The notes: generated by a model not told the origin, from the sequence alone. A stretch of DNA of 64,000 nt from Tetradesmus obliquus (GCA_030272155.1 CP126196.1:1736001-1800000); one strand, 5' to 3'; shown: positions 34,034 to 47,006, counted from the first letter of the stretch. Program-made: numbers and translations.

Positions 34034-37000
34034 ATGGCTACGGTCTGGGGACACGGCCCCTTTATGGGAGGTGAGGCCGGGCGTGCTGGTGGGCCGAGTT
34101 GCTCCCCCATCTCATGCTTCCGCTCCGGTCATAAAGCGTTTTGTGCTGCCTCATTTAAGTGCTCCGTGTCCGCGCAGGTGGCGGGATCGAGAAGGGAAGC
34201 AGGGAATGGAAGCGGCAGCAACGCAGGCAGACTGCGGCAAGGGCACTGGATATACTGTCAAACATCGAAACATCCCCCTTGATGCCTCAGGTAAGCCCCC
34301 TGCACAGCTGCGACCAATGTCATGCCGGCCTCCCCACTGCTGCACATTATGTTCCTGCCTGGGCAGGCACAGCAGGAAGGCCCCTGCCAGACAAGCTCCT
34401 TAGCAGCTATGCCAACGCCTGATACAAGCTTGGGGAGCCTGGTGCAGCATGTTGTACCAATGTTGTACCCAGCCAGCCCTCGCCTTGGTGCTCCAGCGCT
34501 GTGAAGCTGTGAAGCTTGCACACCGCAACCCGCAGCAGCGCCCACATATCCTTGCTCACTGCCCTCCCCTGTTGCCGCGTATCCTTGCAACCCCTGCCGG
34601 CGCTGCGCTGCTGCTGCCTGCAGCAAGTGGCAGTGCTCGTGTCAGGCTCGCTGCTGATGTGCAGCTGGCGCTTCATGTCGCAGCGGCTGCAGCAGTTTGA
34701 GCAGCGGGGGCTGTCCAGCCTCATGGAAGTCTGGATGGTCATGGCTGCCTCCTTCGGCATGGGCCAGCTGGCACGCGTGGTGGCCCGGTGAGCAGCAGCA
34801 GCAGCAGCAGCGTGAATCAGGTGGCCAGCATCTGACAGGTCAATGCAACCCTGTTATGCTTGAAGGAGGTGGGGGTGGGGGCACCTAAAGGCGCATCAGC
34901 AGCAGCAGCGGCAGATGCGGCACGGCAGCGCACACAGCTGCAGGACTGTCCAGCCTGCTGTGTACCGTAGTCCTGCAGGACTGCATAGACTGGTGGTGGC
35001 CCAGCAGCAGCAGGCGGGAAGCTGCAATGGCAATTCAGCAGCAGCTGTGCGTGGGTGTTGGTGGCAGATCAGCAGCATTAAGGAGCTTTCGGTGCTGAGG
35101 AAGGGATTACAATCGGTGACACGCGGCTCAGCATAACATGCAGCAGCAGTTGCACCGTGCACGTTGCACGCACATCAAGCATGCCACGTTGTCATGTTCA
35201 TTGAGTGTCATCTCGCACTACTTACCCTATACCTCGCCTGGTTGCGGCTGTTGCTTGCAGGAGCACTGGCGGTGAGCTGGCGCGCAACTACAGCATGGCA
35301 GGGCAGGCAGCAAGCATCGCCGGCAGCAGCAGCAGCAGCAGCAGCCCCTACCTGCCGCAGAAGGAGGGCCGCGAGAGCGGCAGCGTGGCGCAGCCTGCTG
35401 CAGCAGAGGAAGACAAAGACGATGTGGGGGTTCAGAAGCGCATTGCTCAGGTGCGCAGCAGCCTGGAGTTTCATACGCCCTTGCAGCATCGCTGCTGGAT
35501 CATGTGTCACATGATTGTGGAGGGCCTGCTTCGTGCTGCAGTTGCTCAGTTGCGCCAATCCAAGGCTGAATGTTGATTGCTGCTGCTCCCTGCGTGCTGC
35601 TTCCTGCATGTTCCTGCAGGCCGAGGCAGCCGCCAAGCTCGCACAATACCAGCGGGGTCTGCGCCAGCTGCTGGCAAGCATCGGTAGCACCGGCAACATC
35701 GCAGATGATGCGCAGCTGCTGTACAACCTTGCCGACCAGCTCTTTGGCTCCCCGGTCAATGTGTGCGAGCTGGTGGCTCAGGGCGGCGTGCCGGTTATCT
35801 TGTCAGCAGCCAAGTCAGCGCTGGCGGCGCTGACAGGTGAAGACGCGCGCGTGGATGTGCTGCCGGCGCTGATGCAGGTGGGCGCGAGCGGCTTGCAGGA
35901 CGCTTGCAGGAACGCTTGCAGGAAGCTTGCCAGGACAGCTTGCAGGAAACATGCTTGGTCCTGCAAGTGGGGTGCTTTGGAGTGGGAGGTCGTGCTGGTG
36001 CCTGTGAGCGTGCAGCTCTGGTCAACAACCGGGCACAGCAAATCGCATGTCCAGTGTACGTGCTCGTGCATGTTGCACATCTGCAGAGCTGCTCACCAAC
36101 TTTCGTGCCTTATTCATGCCCCATTTGCTGACTGTGTGTGATGCCTGCTGCTCCACTGGCTCATCCTGCGCCACTGCAGCTGTCCTGGGTGCTGCTGCAA
36201 GTCGCGCACGGACCTCCCGCATGCTGCGCAACGCTTGCGGAGCAGCCGGACGTTGCATGCACTCTGCTGGACATTGTTAACGCAGTCATGGCAGCGCCAG
36301 CAGCACATGTTGAGGCGCAGGAGAGCACGCTGCGCAATCTCAGCTGGATCATGCTCGTGCTCTGCGATCCCAGCAGGCACGGCGGCAGGACCCAGCACGG
36401 CAGCAGCAGCAGCAGCAGCGGCGGCAGCACTGACAGCGCTGCTGCAGCGGCAGCGTGCGCGTCAGCGTCAGCGCTGGTCAGCGCAGGAGCAGTAGGGATG
36501 CTTGAGCAGCTGGCGAGCTTGCGCTATGGCACAGGCCCCGGCTGGGTTGGCGCTGCAATGCTTGGCCTGTTTGTGCAGATGGGCCACGAGCAGCAGCAGC
36601 AGCAGCAGCACGCGTCGGATCAGCAGCAGCAGCAGGCTGGCGGCAAGCAGCGGCAGCAGCAGCAGCAGCTGGTGCCGCTCAAGGTCCTCGCGCAGTCTGC
36701 TGTGTCAGCCATTCTGCAGCCGGACAGCCTTCACGGCCTAGCCTACCTGCTGCAGCATCAGCCGCAGCTGAGTGACCGGCTGCGGGGGCTGGTGCTAGGC
36801 TTGCTGCACTACCTGCTCACGTTCCATGCAGCTGAGCTGCTGCAGCTGCTAGTAGAGGAGCATCTGGTGGGCAGTGTGGCCACTGGGGCCCCACCCAAGC
36901 TGGGCCGGCTGCTAGTGTGCCAGCTCATCAGTGTGAAGGGTCAGGAGGTGCTGGCAAACATTGAAGCAAACTTTGAGCTAGACGTGCCACTGGCACTCGC

Positions 37001-38279
37001 GCAAGTCATCCCACTGCCTTCGGTGCACCTGAAGCTACCGCCGGCGCCCCAGCAGCAGCAGCAGCAGGCAGGGGAGATCCAGCCGGACGGGGAGGCGGCT
37101 GCCGACGCACCGGCAGCAGCACAGCCGCAGCCGACGCAGCAGCAGCAGCAGCAGCAGGTGGCGGATGATGTGTACACGGACGTGCTGGCGTGCCGGCTGC
37201 TGCTGCAGCACAGCCGCTTGGACGAGCTGCTTACAGCGTTCAAGGACGAGCTGTGCAGGGGCGATGCAGCAGCAGCAGCAGCGGGCAGCAGCGGTGCGCC
37301 GCTGAGCCCTGTGTGCAGCGCTGTGCTGCGGCTGGTGCAGCACCTGATGTCGAGGGACCTTGAGCTTGCAGCGGTGCGCCACGAGCTCGGCGACAGCATC
37401 GACGAGTCCCTCAGCAGCAGCGGCAGCAGCAGCAGCAGCAGCGTGATCGACGCGGCCTTAGCTATGCCGGATGCATCTGGCGTATACAGCTCCGTGATGT
37501 CTGGCCTGGTTCCTGAAGGGGACCTGCCAGCGGGTGAGGCTGCGGGGGTGAGCAGGAGCAGCAGCAGCAGCAGCCTTCTGGTGCTGCCGCCGCTGCCGGA
37601 GGCTGCGCGCGCGCCGTGCAGCAGCTGCAGCGGCAGCAGCAGCAGCAAGCACAGCGGCCGCGTGATCTTCGAGTTTGGCCCGCTGCAGCACAGCGTCAGC
37701 CGCTGCACCTACAAAGCCATCAAGGGCAGCAGCAAGTTCATTGGCAGCATCCTGCGGCACGAAAAGCCTAGCGCGAGCACACCCGTGCGGGCTCTGACCA
37801 CCCCGCACTTCACGCCCGAGGCCAATGCTTGGGTGCTGCGCTGCCTGGAGCGCTGGCTCACACACAGCACCCTGGAGGGCTTCTCTGCTGCACAGGCTGC
37901 CAAGCTGTGGGTGGCTGCAGATTTCCTGCAAGTGGATGGGCTGCAGGTGGCATGTGAAGACGTGGTGGTGGCAGCAGCAGCGCAGGACGCCTCGCAGCGG
38001 GAGGTAGCGCTGGAGCTGTGTGCGCGGCACCGGGCGTCCAGTGCGCGGCTGCAGCGGCTGGCCGTGCGCGTGGTGCTGCGCTCGCTGCTGCAGGTTGGCG
38101 CAGGGCCGGCAGCAGCAGCGTGTGACAGCAGCTGCGTGGCGCGGCTGGCTGAGCTGATGCAGCGGCACGGCGACGTGATGTCGCCAGGGCTGCTGGCTGA
38201 GGTGCGGGACAGGCTGGTGACGCTGTGCATGCTCAATGCAGGGCTGGATGACGACACCCCAGACGATGTTGTGGAGTGA
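34034..38279 (+). CDS. armadillo-like repeat protein with BTB-like C-terminal segment
   Basis: Exons 34034-34070, 34178-34290, 34624-34787, 35261-35450, 35620-35877, 36180-38279 give 953 aa with consistent phases. The N terminus is basic (EWKRQQRRQTAARALDILSN). The middle, from about residue 190, is rich in Leu/Ala helices of armadillo/HEAT type (LLYNLADQLFGSP, ELVAQGGVPVILSAAKSAL, STLRNLSWIMLVLCD), interrupted by Gln and Ser runs. Near the C terminus, LTTPHFTPEANAWVLRCLER followed by AAKLWVAADFLQVDGLQVAC resembles the end of a BTB/POZ domain. Such combinations occur in plant ARM-BTB adaptor proteins of cullin-3 ligases, but I assign that role only tentatively. The acceptor of the last exon (36180) was chosen to keep phase. 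No TGTAA follows for 4.67 kb. Its function is unknown. Confidence 0.75.
35884..35950. repeat. short tandem repeat just after a donor
   Basis: Several copies of GCTTGCAGGA-like units of 12-16 bases lie immediately downstream of the donor at 35878. Each unit contains a potential TGCAG acceptor. Confidence 0.7.
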
Positions 38280-40585
38280 GCAGTAGTCCGAGGTTCCAAG
38301 CTGTTACTGGGATCTGGAGCTACGTCAGCCTGCGAAGTTAGTTGCAGGACGTCAGTCGCAGGAAGTCGATCACCGCGTCGATCACCGCGGCGGGCTGGTG
38401 ATGTGGGTGGCGGGCTGGCTGGCTGGGCGACAGCGTGCAGTGGTGCCTGCGCGTGGACGGCTGCTGGCAGCTGCGCCTGATGCAATTATAATGATCGTGT
38501 GGGCAGCAGCGCCTGCATGTGAGGCGGGAAACGAAGCAGGGGCATCCCAGAGCTCGGCGCGCATGCTGCTGTGTGTTGCATACGGTGATTTTGGCATCTG
38601 CTGCAGCAGCGGCAGCGTGCGCTGTTCTGAGCTGCCGCGCGGGCAGTTGCGACTTGTGTTGGCATTCATATTGGCATGTGCGTTGTGCATGGAGCGCCGC
38701 GGCAGCGTGGCGGCCTAGTGTTGCGCCGCCTTGAGTGATCGGGTGTGCTGTGTGGTGCTGTCACTGGCATCGCTGCCTCCGTGTTATGGCTTTCGAAGTG
38801 TGGCAGCCGTGCATGTGCTCACACAGCCATGCGCGCTGTCTTAATGGCAGAGCTGCGCTGCCACAACATGTTGAGGGTGCATATATATGTATATCTGCAG
38901 CTTGCATCTCACAGTTCATGGGGTGGCATGGGGTGGGCAGGGTTGGGTCGGCGCATTGTTACGGCTGTATGGGACCTGTTGGCTGTGCATTCACTAGCAA
39001 TCCAGCGCCAGTGCATTCATTAGTAATCCAGCGCGCCAGCAGCCGCTGAGTGGCCCTTGCTGGCGGGCGGCGGCGGGCTGCTGTGCGCATGATGATGTTG
39101 GCCGTCTACAATGCAAGTAGGGTGCTTCTCGCAACACGCGGCGCTGTCGGATGTGTGTTTGCATCCAGTGTTAGGTGGTGGTGGTGGTGTTGGTGCGCGT
39201 GCGACCGGCGTGTCTTGTTGTGTGCATCATGATTGGCATGTCGGCACACCTTATTTGACTCAAAGTTTGAAGGGAATTTCAGGGCCTGCTGGCATGATGA
39301 GAAGAGGGCCGTGCATTGGGTTGGTAGGCTATTCCGCGCGCTGGCCGGCGGCAGCCTCTCTGGGGATGCCTTGTTCGCTGAATGTGCTGCGCTGCTGCGC
39401 GAAGTGGGGAGCAGGGAAATTTTGTGCGCGTGGTGCCGCTGCAAGCGGCAGGAATGGGTGCAGCAGCGGCGGACAGGGGCATTTGCGGCGCTGATCGCCG
39501 TGGTGCAGATGGGCAGGCATTGCGGGTTTGCTCGTGGTTTAATGTGAGGTGTGCGCGGCGCGCTTGCGTGGTTGGGCCGATGTGGCACAGCGGCGCGGCC
39601 GCAGGTAATGTGTGTTTTTCACGCAGTAAATGTACCGGCAGGCGTAGCAGCTCTCAGCATACTCCTGTCCATGCGCTGACTGATCTGATCATCTTGGCGT
39701 GTTGATGCGCGTGCACGGGCAGCAGGTATCCAGTAATGCTTCAGGCTGGTGACGGTGATGGAGGATGGTCCGGGCCGTGTGGTTGCGCACAGGGGCTACA
39801 TAGCGCTGTCTGCGCATGTCAGTGTTGTGACCTGTGTTGCTTGCGTGCGGGCAGCTACAGGCGCCTGGCTGTCGCTTTGTGTGGGAGATGCGCACTGCTG
39901 AGTGATGCTGCGGTTCACTGGGCCAAGCAGCAGCATGCTGCTGCCTCCCCTGCATTGCATTACACAAGGCTGTTCAGTGAGCCGCCATTGCTCCTGTTTG
40001 TTGGCCTGAGTCATTTCTTGAGCTATGGCTTTGTTTGATGTGTTGCTTGAGGGCCGGCAGCGGATTCACAGCTACTTCCGGTTGGATCATTGCTGGCAGC
40101 ACGCACTGGATCTGTCTGTTCCTCCGAGCAGTGATTGCTGTCGTGGCTTGGCCCGCCGTGACTGTGAGACACTGTGAAGCTGGTAGCGGCGCAGGGTGCG
40201 GGCTGCGCTGCGTCCTGCAGACATCCAGCGTAGTGCAACAGGCTGTGGAAGGGCGTCTGTGGCGGTGTATGCAGGACTCAACGGCATGCAGCAGTTGCGC
40301 ACGCAGCGTGCAGCACCTCAGGTGCGCCGGGAGGCTACGGGTGCGCTGCTGCTGCCCTGCAGGACTCCCTACTTGTTTGGTCTGTTCAAATGCCGTGTTT
40401 TGTGTGTGGCTGTCGAGCCTTTCATTTTGTTGTGCTGCTGCCACAGCGCACGCCGTAGCTGGTGTGTGTGTGGTTCGCACTAGTGATGTCGGGCGCTGTG
40501 TGAGTGCTGATCCATATCGCATCGGGCGGTGTTGTGTGCGTGCCCTGTGGCACCTTTCCGGACTGCGTGGTCAGCAGGCTGCTGG

Positions 40586-40617
<32 letters not shown>

Positions 40618-41621
40618 CTGCTGGGCATGTGCAAGCAAGCAGCACAGGTACTTGATGCCATGGTAGTGTGCGGCGCACTTGTTGCTCCACTGTGCCTGCA
40701 ACAAGTACCTTGCTTTGCATGGTTTGCGTTGCATGGTTCAGCACGGTTGCGAATTGTGCAGCACTGCAGCACTGCCCCCTCCGCTTGATTGCTGCGCAGC
40801 GGTTGCTGCTTGATTGTTGTGCTGTTTTTGGCAAGGGAACAGTGGCAGGCAGGGTATGCACAGGCTGTTGGGTGTTGGTCGGGCACTGTACACGCATCCG
40901 TAGCAATCTTGCTGCTGTATGCGCGGCGGTGCCAGCAGTGCATTGCATTGTCAGTGCATGCAGTACTGCGTGTGGCTGCAGAGCACGGCAGGGGGTGCAG
41001 GTGCACCGCATTGTGTCACTGCATTGCTTGCTGGCTGTGTTTCGCTCAGAGCAGTGGCGGTCACCAGCACTGGCATTCACTGCAGTTGCACAAGCTGCTG
41101 CCAGCATTGCAAGCTGCTGTTGTCAACGACATCACAGCTGTGAGTATGAAGGAACGCCGCCTCGTGCTGTTGTGCTGCTGTTGTCACTTGCACCTGCCAG
41201 GGTGTGCCTCTGCTGCGCAGTGATCAGCTCGCTCAATTCCCTGCACGTGTTGTGCACAGCAGCAGATGCTGGGGTGCCTGACGAGCCGTGTGTGCGGTGC
41301 TGCTGTCGGAGGCTTGGCGGCGGCGTGGTGTTGCTGCAAGGGCAAACGGCTCCGGCACGAGGGCAGCAGCAGCACCCGCGTATGTTGCTGTGTGTGTTGC
41401 TGTGTGCATTGTCGCTTACAAGCAGTTGAAAAGCTGTGCACCTGATCTGGACGCACTGTGTGGGTTCATTTATCTGCTGCAAGAGTTTGTGGTGTTGTTC
41501 TGTGGTGGTTTTAGGCTTCGCAGCGGCGGCTGGAAGCAGCAGCACAGTGCTTGCGAAGGCAGTGCATCGCTGCAGGCGGCTTGTGCTTGCTGCTGAAGTC
41601 TGGTGATGCGTGGCTTGATTG

Positions 41622-41838
41622 CCAACCCAAAGCCAGTGGGGATTGTCGCGTCAAAACACTGAATCATTACCTTTGCGAACTGCCTGGCATGACACAGGCG
41701 CCTTTGTGGCCTCAAATACCTGCAGGTAGGATTGCCAATTGCCAGTGGGAACTGTCGCGTCAAAACACTGAATCATTACCTTTGCGAACTGCCTGGCATG
41801 ACACAGGCGCCTTTGTGGCCTCAAAAACCTGCAGGTAG
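41622..41838. repeat. tandem duplication, 109-base unit
   Basis: Two nearly identical 109-base units, each containing GTCGCGTCAAAACACTGAAT and ending in CCTGCAGGTAGG, lie in direct tandem. They differ at a handful of positions. There is no coding match. Confidence 0.9.
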
Positions 41839-42951
41839 GCGGGTCATCTGGCCGGGCTGCTGCTGCGCCTGGACCTGCATTTGTGCCTGGCAGTTGCGAG
41901 TGCTGATTCACTGCCTCTATGCTGCTGCTGCAGCTGATTGGGTTGGCCATAGCAGCTAGACCAACAGCTGCTGCATGTGTTGCTGCCCGCGCCTCTGTGC
42001 ATGTTCGGCAGTGATTCAACAAGGCTGTGCGCGCGCTCGCGTGTCTACATGGGTCGTTCCAGAATTGACCCGCAAGAACGCGGGTAAAAGCTGCGGCCAG
42101 CAGCAGGTCATGTATATTTGCATGCGCGCCTGAATTGGCAGCAGGAATGGTGCAGGCTCCTGGGTCACAGCAGTACACATGTTACGCCTGCGGGTTGGAC
42201 AGCCGTCATTGTTATGTTATGTGACGAGCGCGGCAGCACAGGAGTAGGTAGCGTGCCATCTGTGCCGGATCATTCCAGTGACCAAGTGTGGGCAGCTGAT
42301 TAGTAGACCTGGAGCATTGCCGAGGATGTTGCGCAGTGACACCAGTACAGGTTGAATGTCACATCGAGTACGCAGGCGCTGTGGTCATGCTTTGTGGTGT
42401 ATCTTTGTTGGCGGCTGAATAGTTTGGGTGAAGGCAGGGCGTCTGTCTCGCAGCTGTGTTGTGCATAGGACTCTGCGCGTTGTGTGTGATTCTGTGTGTT
42501 GCGTGAGAGATGCATGCCGGGCTTCCATTCCTGGCTGTGTGTTGTGCTTTCTCGCGGCTTAGGCATTACAGGTTGGTGGAGATTTTGCTATGTATCAAGG
42601 CAAGGTCCTGCCATGCAGATATGTTTCTCATTGTTTTACTTAAACACCAACAATTCGGCAGCGCTGCGCACGCAGCGTCTGCGACAGGGCCGTGTGCCGG
42701 TTTCGCTCACGATACTGATGAACCTCCTCTGAATTTACAGGTGCCTATGGCATCCGACAGCAGCATGTGTGGTGTGTGGTCTGGCGTGGCCTGCAGGACT
42801 TGGGGTGTGGTTTCTTGGCCAGTCTTTTTGGCTTTTGCCTCGGTCAAAGCCTGCATACAATTGATGTGCAGCTGTGCATGCAAAGTAATGGAGATATTTT
42901 GTCGCGGTTGTTTGGATGCAAAAGGTCCAGACCTGCTCTGTTCATTGGCAA

Positions 42952-42956
42952 TGTAA
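42952..42956 (+). terminator. first TGTAA downstream of the ARM/BTB gene
   Basis: Reading every base from 38280 onward, this is the first plus-strand TGTAA. It would give a 3' UTR of 4.67 kb if it is the signal actually used by the ARM/BTB gene. Confidence 0.35.
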
Positions 42957-43624
42957 CCATGATCTTGATTTGACGGTGGCCTCTACTTTGCGCGGACCCA
43001 TGAAGAATGCTGTTTGATTCAAACAAGCGCCCCAGCCACCAGACTGTCGCACCAGGAAGAACCCACTCAGCCACGTCACAGCTGTATAAAGAAAGGTGCC
43101 GGTTGCATTCATTACAAGCACAATCAGAATGCAACATCATGCATGTTCACATAGCTAGAAGGCTCCCCAGGCCATCAGCTGTTCATACGCCAGTCATGCT
43201 GCTGCCTAAGCCACTGCATTGTCTACATTCTTGCGGTGCACCGCGCCAACAAGATTGCAGCCATATAGGCCCAAAGCTGCTGCACGGCGCTGCTGCAGCT
43301 GCCGTATATAAGCTCACTCTAAGCACACAGCATGTGTCAGTTGCGCAAGGCAACGCTCAGCCGGCCGCCCTCCTCTCTGGTATCTCCAACTCAAACCTAA
43401 CCAGAAAGCAGCAGCAGGCCAGCACCTGCTGCAGCAGTACATCGCTTTGTGCTGCCCGACTGGCTGCACCACAACGGGTGGCTCGAAACAAACACGGCTA
43501 CAGCTGCAGCTGGTGCCTTCGACAGCTGCTGAGGGCGCGGCAGCAGCATCACATTGTCCTCTGCAGCAGCACTCTGCCGCACAATCCGATCTTCCAAATC
43601 ATGCAGCCGTACAAATGTGTCCAC

Positions 43625-43629
43625 TTACA
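43625..43629 (-). terminator. polyadenylation signal TGTAA (minus strand)
   Basis: This is the first minus-strand TGTAA after the PDCL3 stop, about 120 bases downstream, at the usual spacing. Confidence 0.55.
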
Positions 43630-43748
43630 ACCCATCTAGCATACGCTGCATCCGCACCTCCTGCGCCAGCAGCCAGCCATTGGAGCCACACTCATCAACA
43701 CCAGAGTTAACTAACCAACCAACAGCTGCTGCTGCTGCTGCTGCTGTG

Positions 43749-45652
43749 TTAGTCGTCAAAGTCGCTGCTCTCGTCCTGCTCTTCCCGCTCCCGCTGCTGC
43801 ACCATGCGCTCCAGCAGCCCCCGCACCTGCTCCTGCGCTGCTGCTGCCTCTGCTGCCGCGTCGCCGTCGCCGCTGACACACACCGGCCCATAGCCATTCA
43901 GCACCAGCGCCACCTGCTCTGGCGTGGCACGTGGGCCGCCAAACTGCGCCAGGCCCACCAGGTGCTTCACCACAGACCTGCACAGCAGCAGCAGCAGCAG
44001 CAGCAGCGGGCACGCACGCAGGTGCGCCATGGCTAAGCTTGAGGGGTGCGCATTTACGCCCAGCAGCCTGCAACACAGCTGCGCAACCAGCACCCTCACA
44101 AAACACAGACTCATGACCAACAATGACTCAGGCGTGCCTCTAGAGACAGGCCATGCCGCGCGCCACATCTGTTGCAAAAGGACGCATTTATACGACCCCT
44201 GGATTCCAGAGAACCAAAGTAAAATGGAAATGCATATCTAAGGCGTCACTACGCACCTGTTGTGGTACAGCAGCAGCGTGGGCAAGTTCTGATCCGGGTA
44301 GTTTGGGATGCAGCTGGTGCTGACAATGCTGACAAAACGCGTGCCGTGATACTTGCGAGCCAGCTCCACCAGACACTCCCTCAACAGCACACAGCCCGCG
44401 TGGCTGGCCTTATACAGAAAGCACACCACCCAAGCCTTCTCGCTGGTGTTGGTGACCTTCTCTATGAACTCGTTGCTGCTGATTTCTTCTACTGTGCCGA
44501 AGCGCGGCTTTGCTGCTGCGGCCTGCAGCTCCTGTATCCGCTTGCGCCTGCAGGGCGGCAGCCGCACAACAGGCGTGCAGAATGGTGGGCGGAAAGAAAG
44601 GTATGGCTCGGATTGTTGTGCAGCAAGCCGTATTTTGGGTGCAGGCTCAGCTGCTGCAAGAGATGCACAGCACGGGCTGGCTCATGGTGCATGACCAGCA
44701 GACAACGCGGCAGCGACGGCGCCGCAACTGTAGTTGCTGCTGGACAAGCAGAGCCAAGCACCCGCTGCTGCCGCTGATCTCCGAGGTACCATTGCTGCTG
44801 TATGCTATATGCTGCCGCTGCGGCTGCTGTTGTTTTGTTTATACTGCAGCCACCCCTGCTGTTGCTGTTGCTCGCGCTGTGCTCCAATGTAATGCAAGTG
44901 GTGGCTTGATGGTGGCTAGGTGCTGCTTGGGCTGCTGCCATGCTTGCTGTGCTGCTGCATGCGCTGTGGCAATGCTGTTAGCTCTGCTTCTGCTGCTGCC
45001 AGCTCAAGCATTGCTGTGCATGTGTTCATCTGTCTGCAGCTGCGGTGCTGCATGTGCAGCTGCGTTGCATTAAAGCACCTAAGCCTGATGGATTCCCAGT
45101 GTGTTGCTGCTGCTGGCACAGGGATACGACTACAAAGAGCATTGTGTAAAGTATAGCAGCATCCTTGCACACCACAGGCTCTACATGGTTGCACAAAGTG
45201 TAAAGTTAGAGCAGCTGCTTCTGCCCCAGCTGCATCAGACTGCATGAGAGCAAATGTGGTCAGCTGCCTCTGCATGCATGCATTCCGTAGCACTATTTTG
45301 ATTTCTCAGTAGCTGCCGGTCACAACAGCTGCCAGGCGTAGCGCAAGCAGCTGCACAGCTGATGGCAGTTGCAGGTGCCAGCGGCAGTTGCTGCAGCTGC
45401 AGCGGCAGCAGCAGCCCACCTGTACTCCTCCAGTGCCCTGTCATCTTGGAACTCGTCATCCAGCTCTGCTAGTTCACCCTCATCTTTCTTGTCTAGCCAC
45501 TCCGTGTCTTTGTGCTCCTCCTGCTCTGGTTTGTATGCGTCTGGTTTCCATGGCTTGGGCTTGGGCGCGATGTTTCCTAGCCGAACCTGTATGTCCTCCC
45601 ATTGCGTGGTCTCGCCCTCGGGACCTTTATATACTGTGTGGTATTCTGCCAT
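43749..45652 (-). CDS. PDCL3: phosducin-like protein (PDCL3/PhLP2 type)
   Basis: Three exons (45652-45420, 44547-44257, 43977-43749) encode 250 aa with consistent phases. The protein is a phosducin-like cochaperone of the cytosolic chaperonin CCT, with a role in folding tubulin and actin in the family. The N-terminal helix region has the usual YHTVYKGPEGETTQWEDIQ and an acidic DEFQDDRALEEYR. The thioredoxin-like domain shows FGTVEEISSNEF, WVVCFLYKASHAGC, LARKYHGTRFVSI and the signature CIPNYPDQNLPTLLLYHN (about 157-174). The last part is VVKHLVGLAQFGG, then a short Ala insertion and an acidic SSDFDD C terminus. Start at 45652 because the upstream frame uses no earlier ATG. Intron 2 ends in a sense (CTG)n tract. 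It is head to head with the NhaD antiporter and probably shares a 0.46-kb bidirectional promoter with it. Confidence 0.95.
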
Positions 45653-46113
45653 GTGCAAATCGGGATGAACACACTTCAGCAGTGCGGAGCAGTAGCAGTG
45701 GCAGCAGCAAGGAAACAGCTGGAGTGTTTGTTGTGCCAGGGACGGGAGGCGAAACGATTACGATCAGCCAAGCTAGATACAAATGAAACTTGGTGAATGT
45801 TATATGAAATTTGGCTAATGCGAGCCCTGCGCAGTGATGCGATGTTAGAAGTAACGTCCTCTGACTTTCTCTCGCCCGGCATGGCACCCTGGCACATGCA
45901 GTGCAGCTCAGGCTGTAGGCCCATTCTTTTCTGCTATCAATGCGTTCTTGTTAACCATCTCAAACATCTTCCCTGCAGCACGCTCAAAGTCGCAGTGTAG
46001 TGTTTCGAGAAAGGACACCTTGGCACTTGCTCAGGCACTTGGTGCAACAGGCTCTTCCCACGCCAGCAAGCGTAAGTATAGTGCTTTTTCAACCCATCAA
46101 TCCATCTGACAGC
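45653..46113. promoter_or_regulatory. bidirectional promoter interval PDCL3/NHD1
   Basis: These 461 bases separate the PDCL3 start codon (-) from the chosen NHD1 start codon (+). The NHD1 frame is open back to about 46000, so part of this could be coding or 5' UTR. No clear motif was recognised. Confidence 0.4.
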
Positions 46114-47006
46114 ATGCTGCACCCATCCCTGTCAAGGCAGGGATGGTGCGGCCAGGTCAGCAGCAGGCAGCACAGTAGCAGCAGCAGCAGCAGCAGCATA
46201 TGCCGCTCCTATATAACCATTCAGAAATCGAAGTCCATATACTACTACCATGCAGCACCAGCATCACTTAGCAGGCACAGCCTGAGGGGCGGAGCATGCC
46301 TTGCTCAACATCAGCAAAGTCAGCAGCAATGGTCCAACAGAGGACAGCGCGTGACATGCAGCGCTGCATCAGCAGAGGAGTCAGCTCAAGCTGCAGCACA
46401 GCAAGCACAGGATGCAGGTGTTCACCACTCATCTGCTGACCTGCAAGTACGGCAAAGCAGCAGCGGCAGCAGCAGGAGCAGTAGCCTCAGCAGCATGGAT
46501 GATGGCATGTCAGTGCACCTGGCCGATGCAGGTGCTGCGGCACTGGCTCTCACAGCAGCAGCAGCAGCAGCAGCTGCCAGCCAAAGCAGCCAGCCTCACA
46601 GCGCACCACTGACAGTGCCAGCGGCAGTGGCAGAAGTAGCGAAATTCAACGAGGAAACAGAATCTGTCAACAGGCTGGATATTTACAAGGCCATTGGCGT
46701 TGGCGGCGCAGTCGGGGTGCTGGCAGGTGTCCTGGAGCATGAGTGGGTGAGCAGCAGGCGCTGTTTGAATTCGGATTTTCAAATTTCAACACAGAAGTTC
46801 ACAATTTACAAATCAAATGATGCCTTGTCCTCTGCTTTGGGCCTGAGACGGTGATGAGATGACGCACTATCAGCAGCAAAGATCGGTGTATGTTGTCCAA
46901 GAGTAGGCACGTAACTGACATTAACCTGGTGGCATCTTGCTGTTTGCAGGTTGATGCCCACCAAGGGGTGGCAATGAGCCTGCTGTTTGGCTTGGGGTGG
47001 GTCGGT

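Larger units (their letters stand above)
38280..43748. other. 5.4-kb non-coding region, G/T-rich on the plus strand
   Basis: I found no open frame with family resemblance or exon-like structure here. The plus strand is visibly rich in G and T. There is a (CTG)n run at about 40590-40625 and a tandem duplication at 41622-41838. The first plus-strand TGTAA after the ARM/BTB stop is at 42952. The simplest reading is a very long 3' UTR or an independent non-coding transcript. The last 0.8 kb belongs to the 3' side of PDCL3, with a minus-strand TGTAA at 43625. Confidence 0.5.

Noticed and set aside
38382-41545. Many 90-250 codon frames on both strands in the 5.4-kb non-coding region
   Set aside because: They overlap one another in several frames, show no family motifs and have Cys/Ala/Val-rich composition expected from GC- and GT-rich non-coding DNA.
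46997-47004. NHD1 exon 2 donor at the better-looking GTAAGC (47005)
   Set aside because: It would shift the frame at exon 3. The GTGGGT donor at 46997 keeps the family motif GYVGILVEEL.
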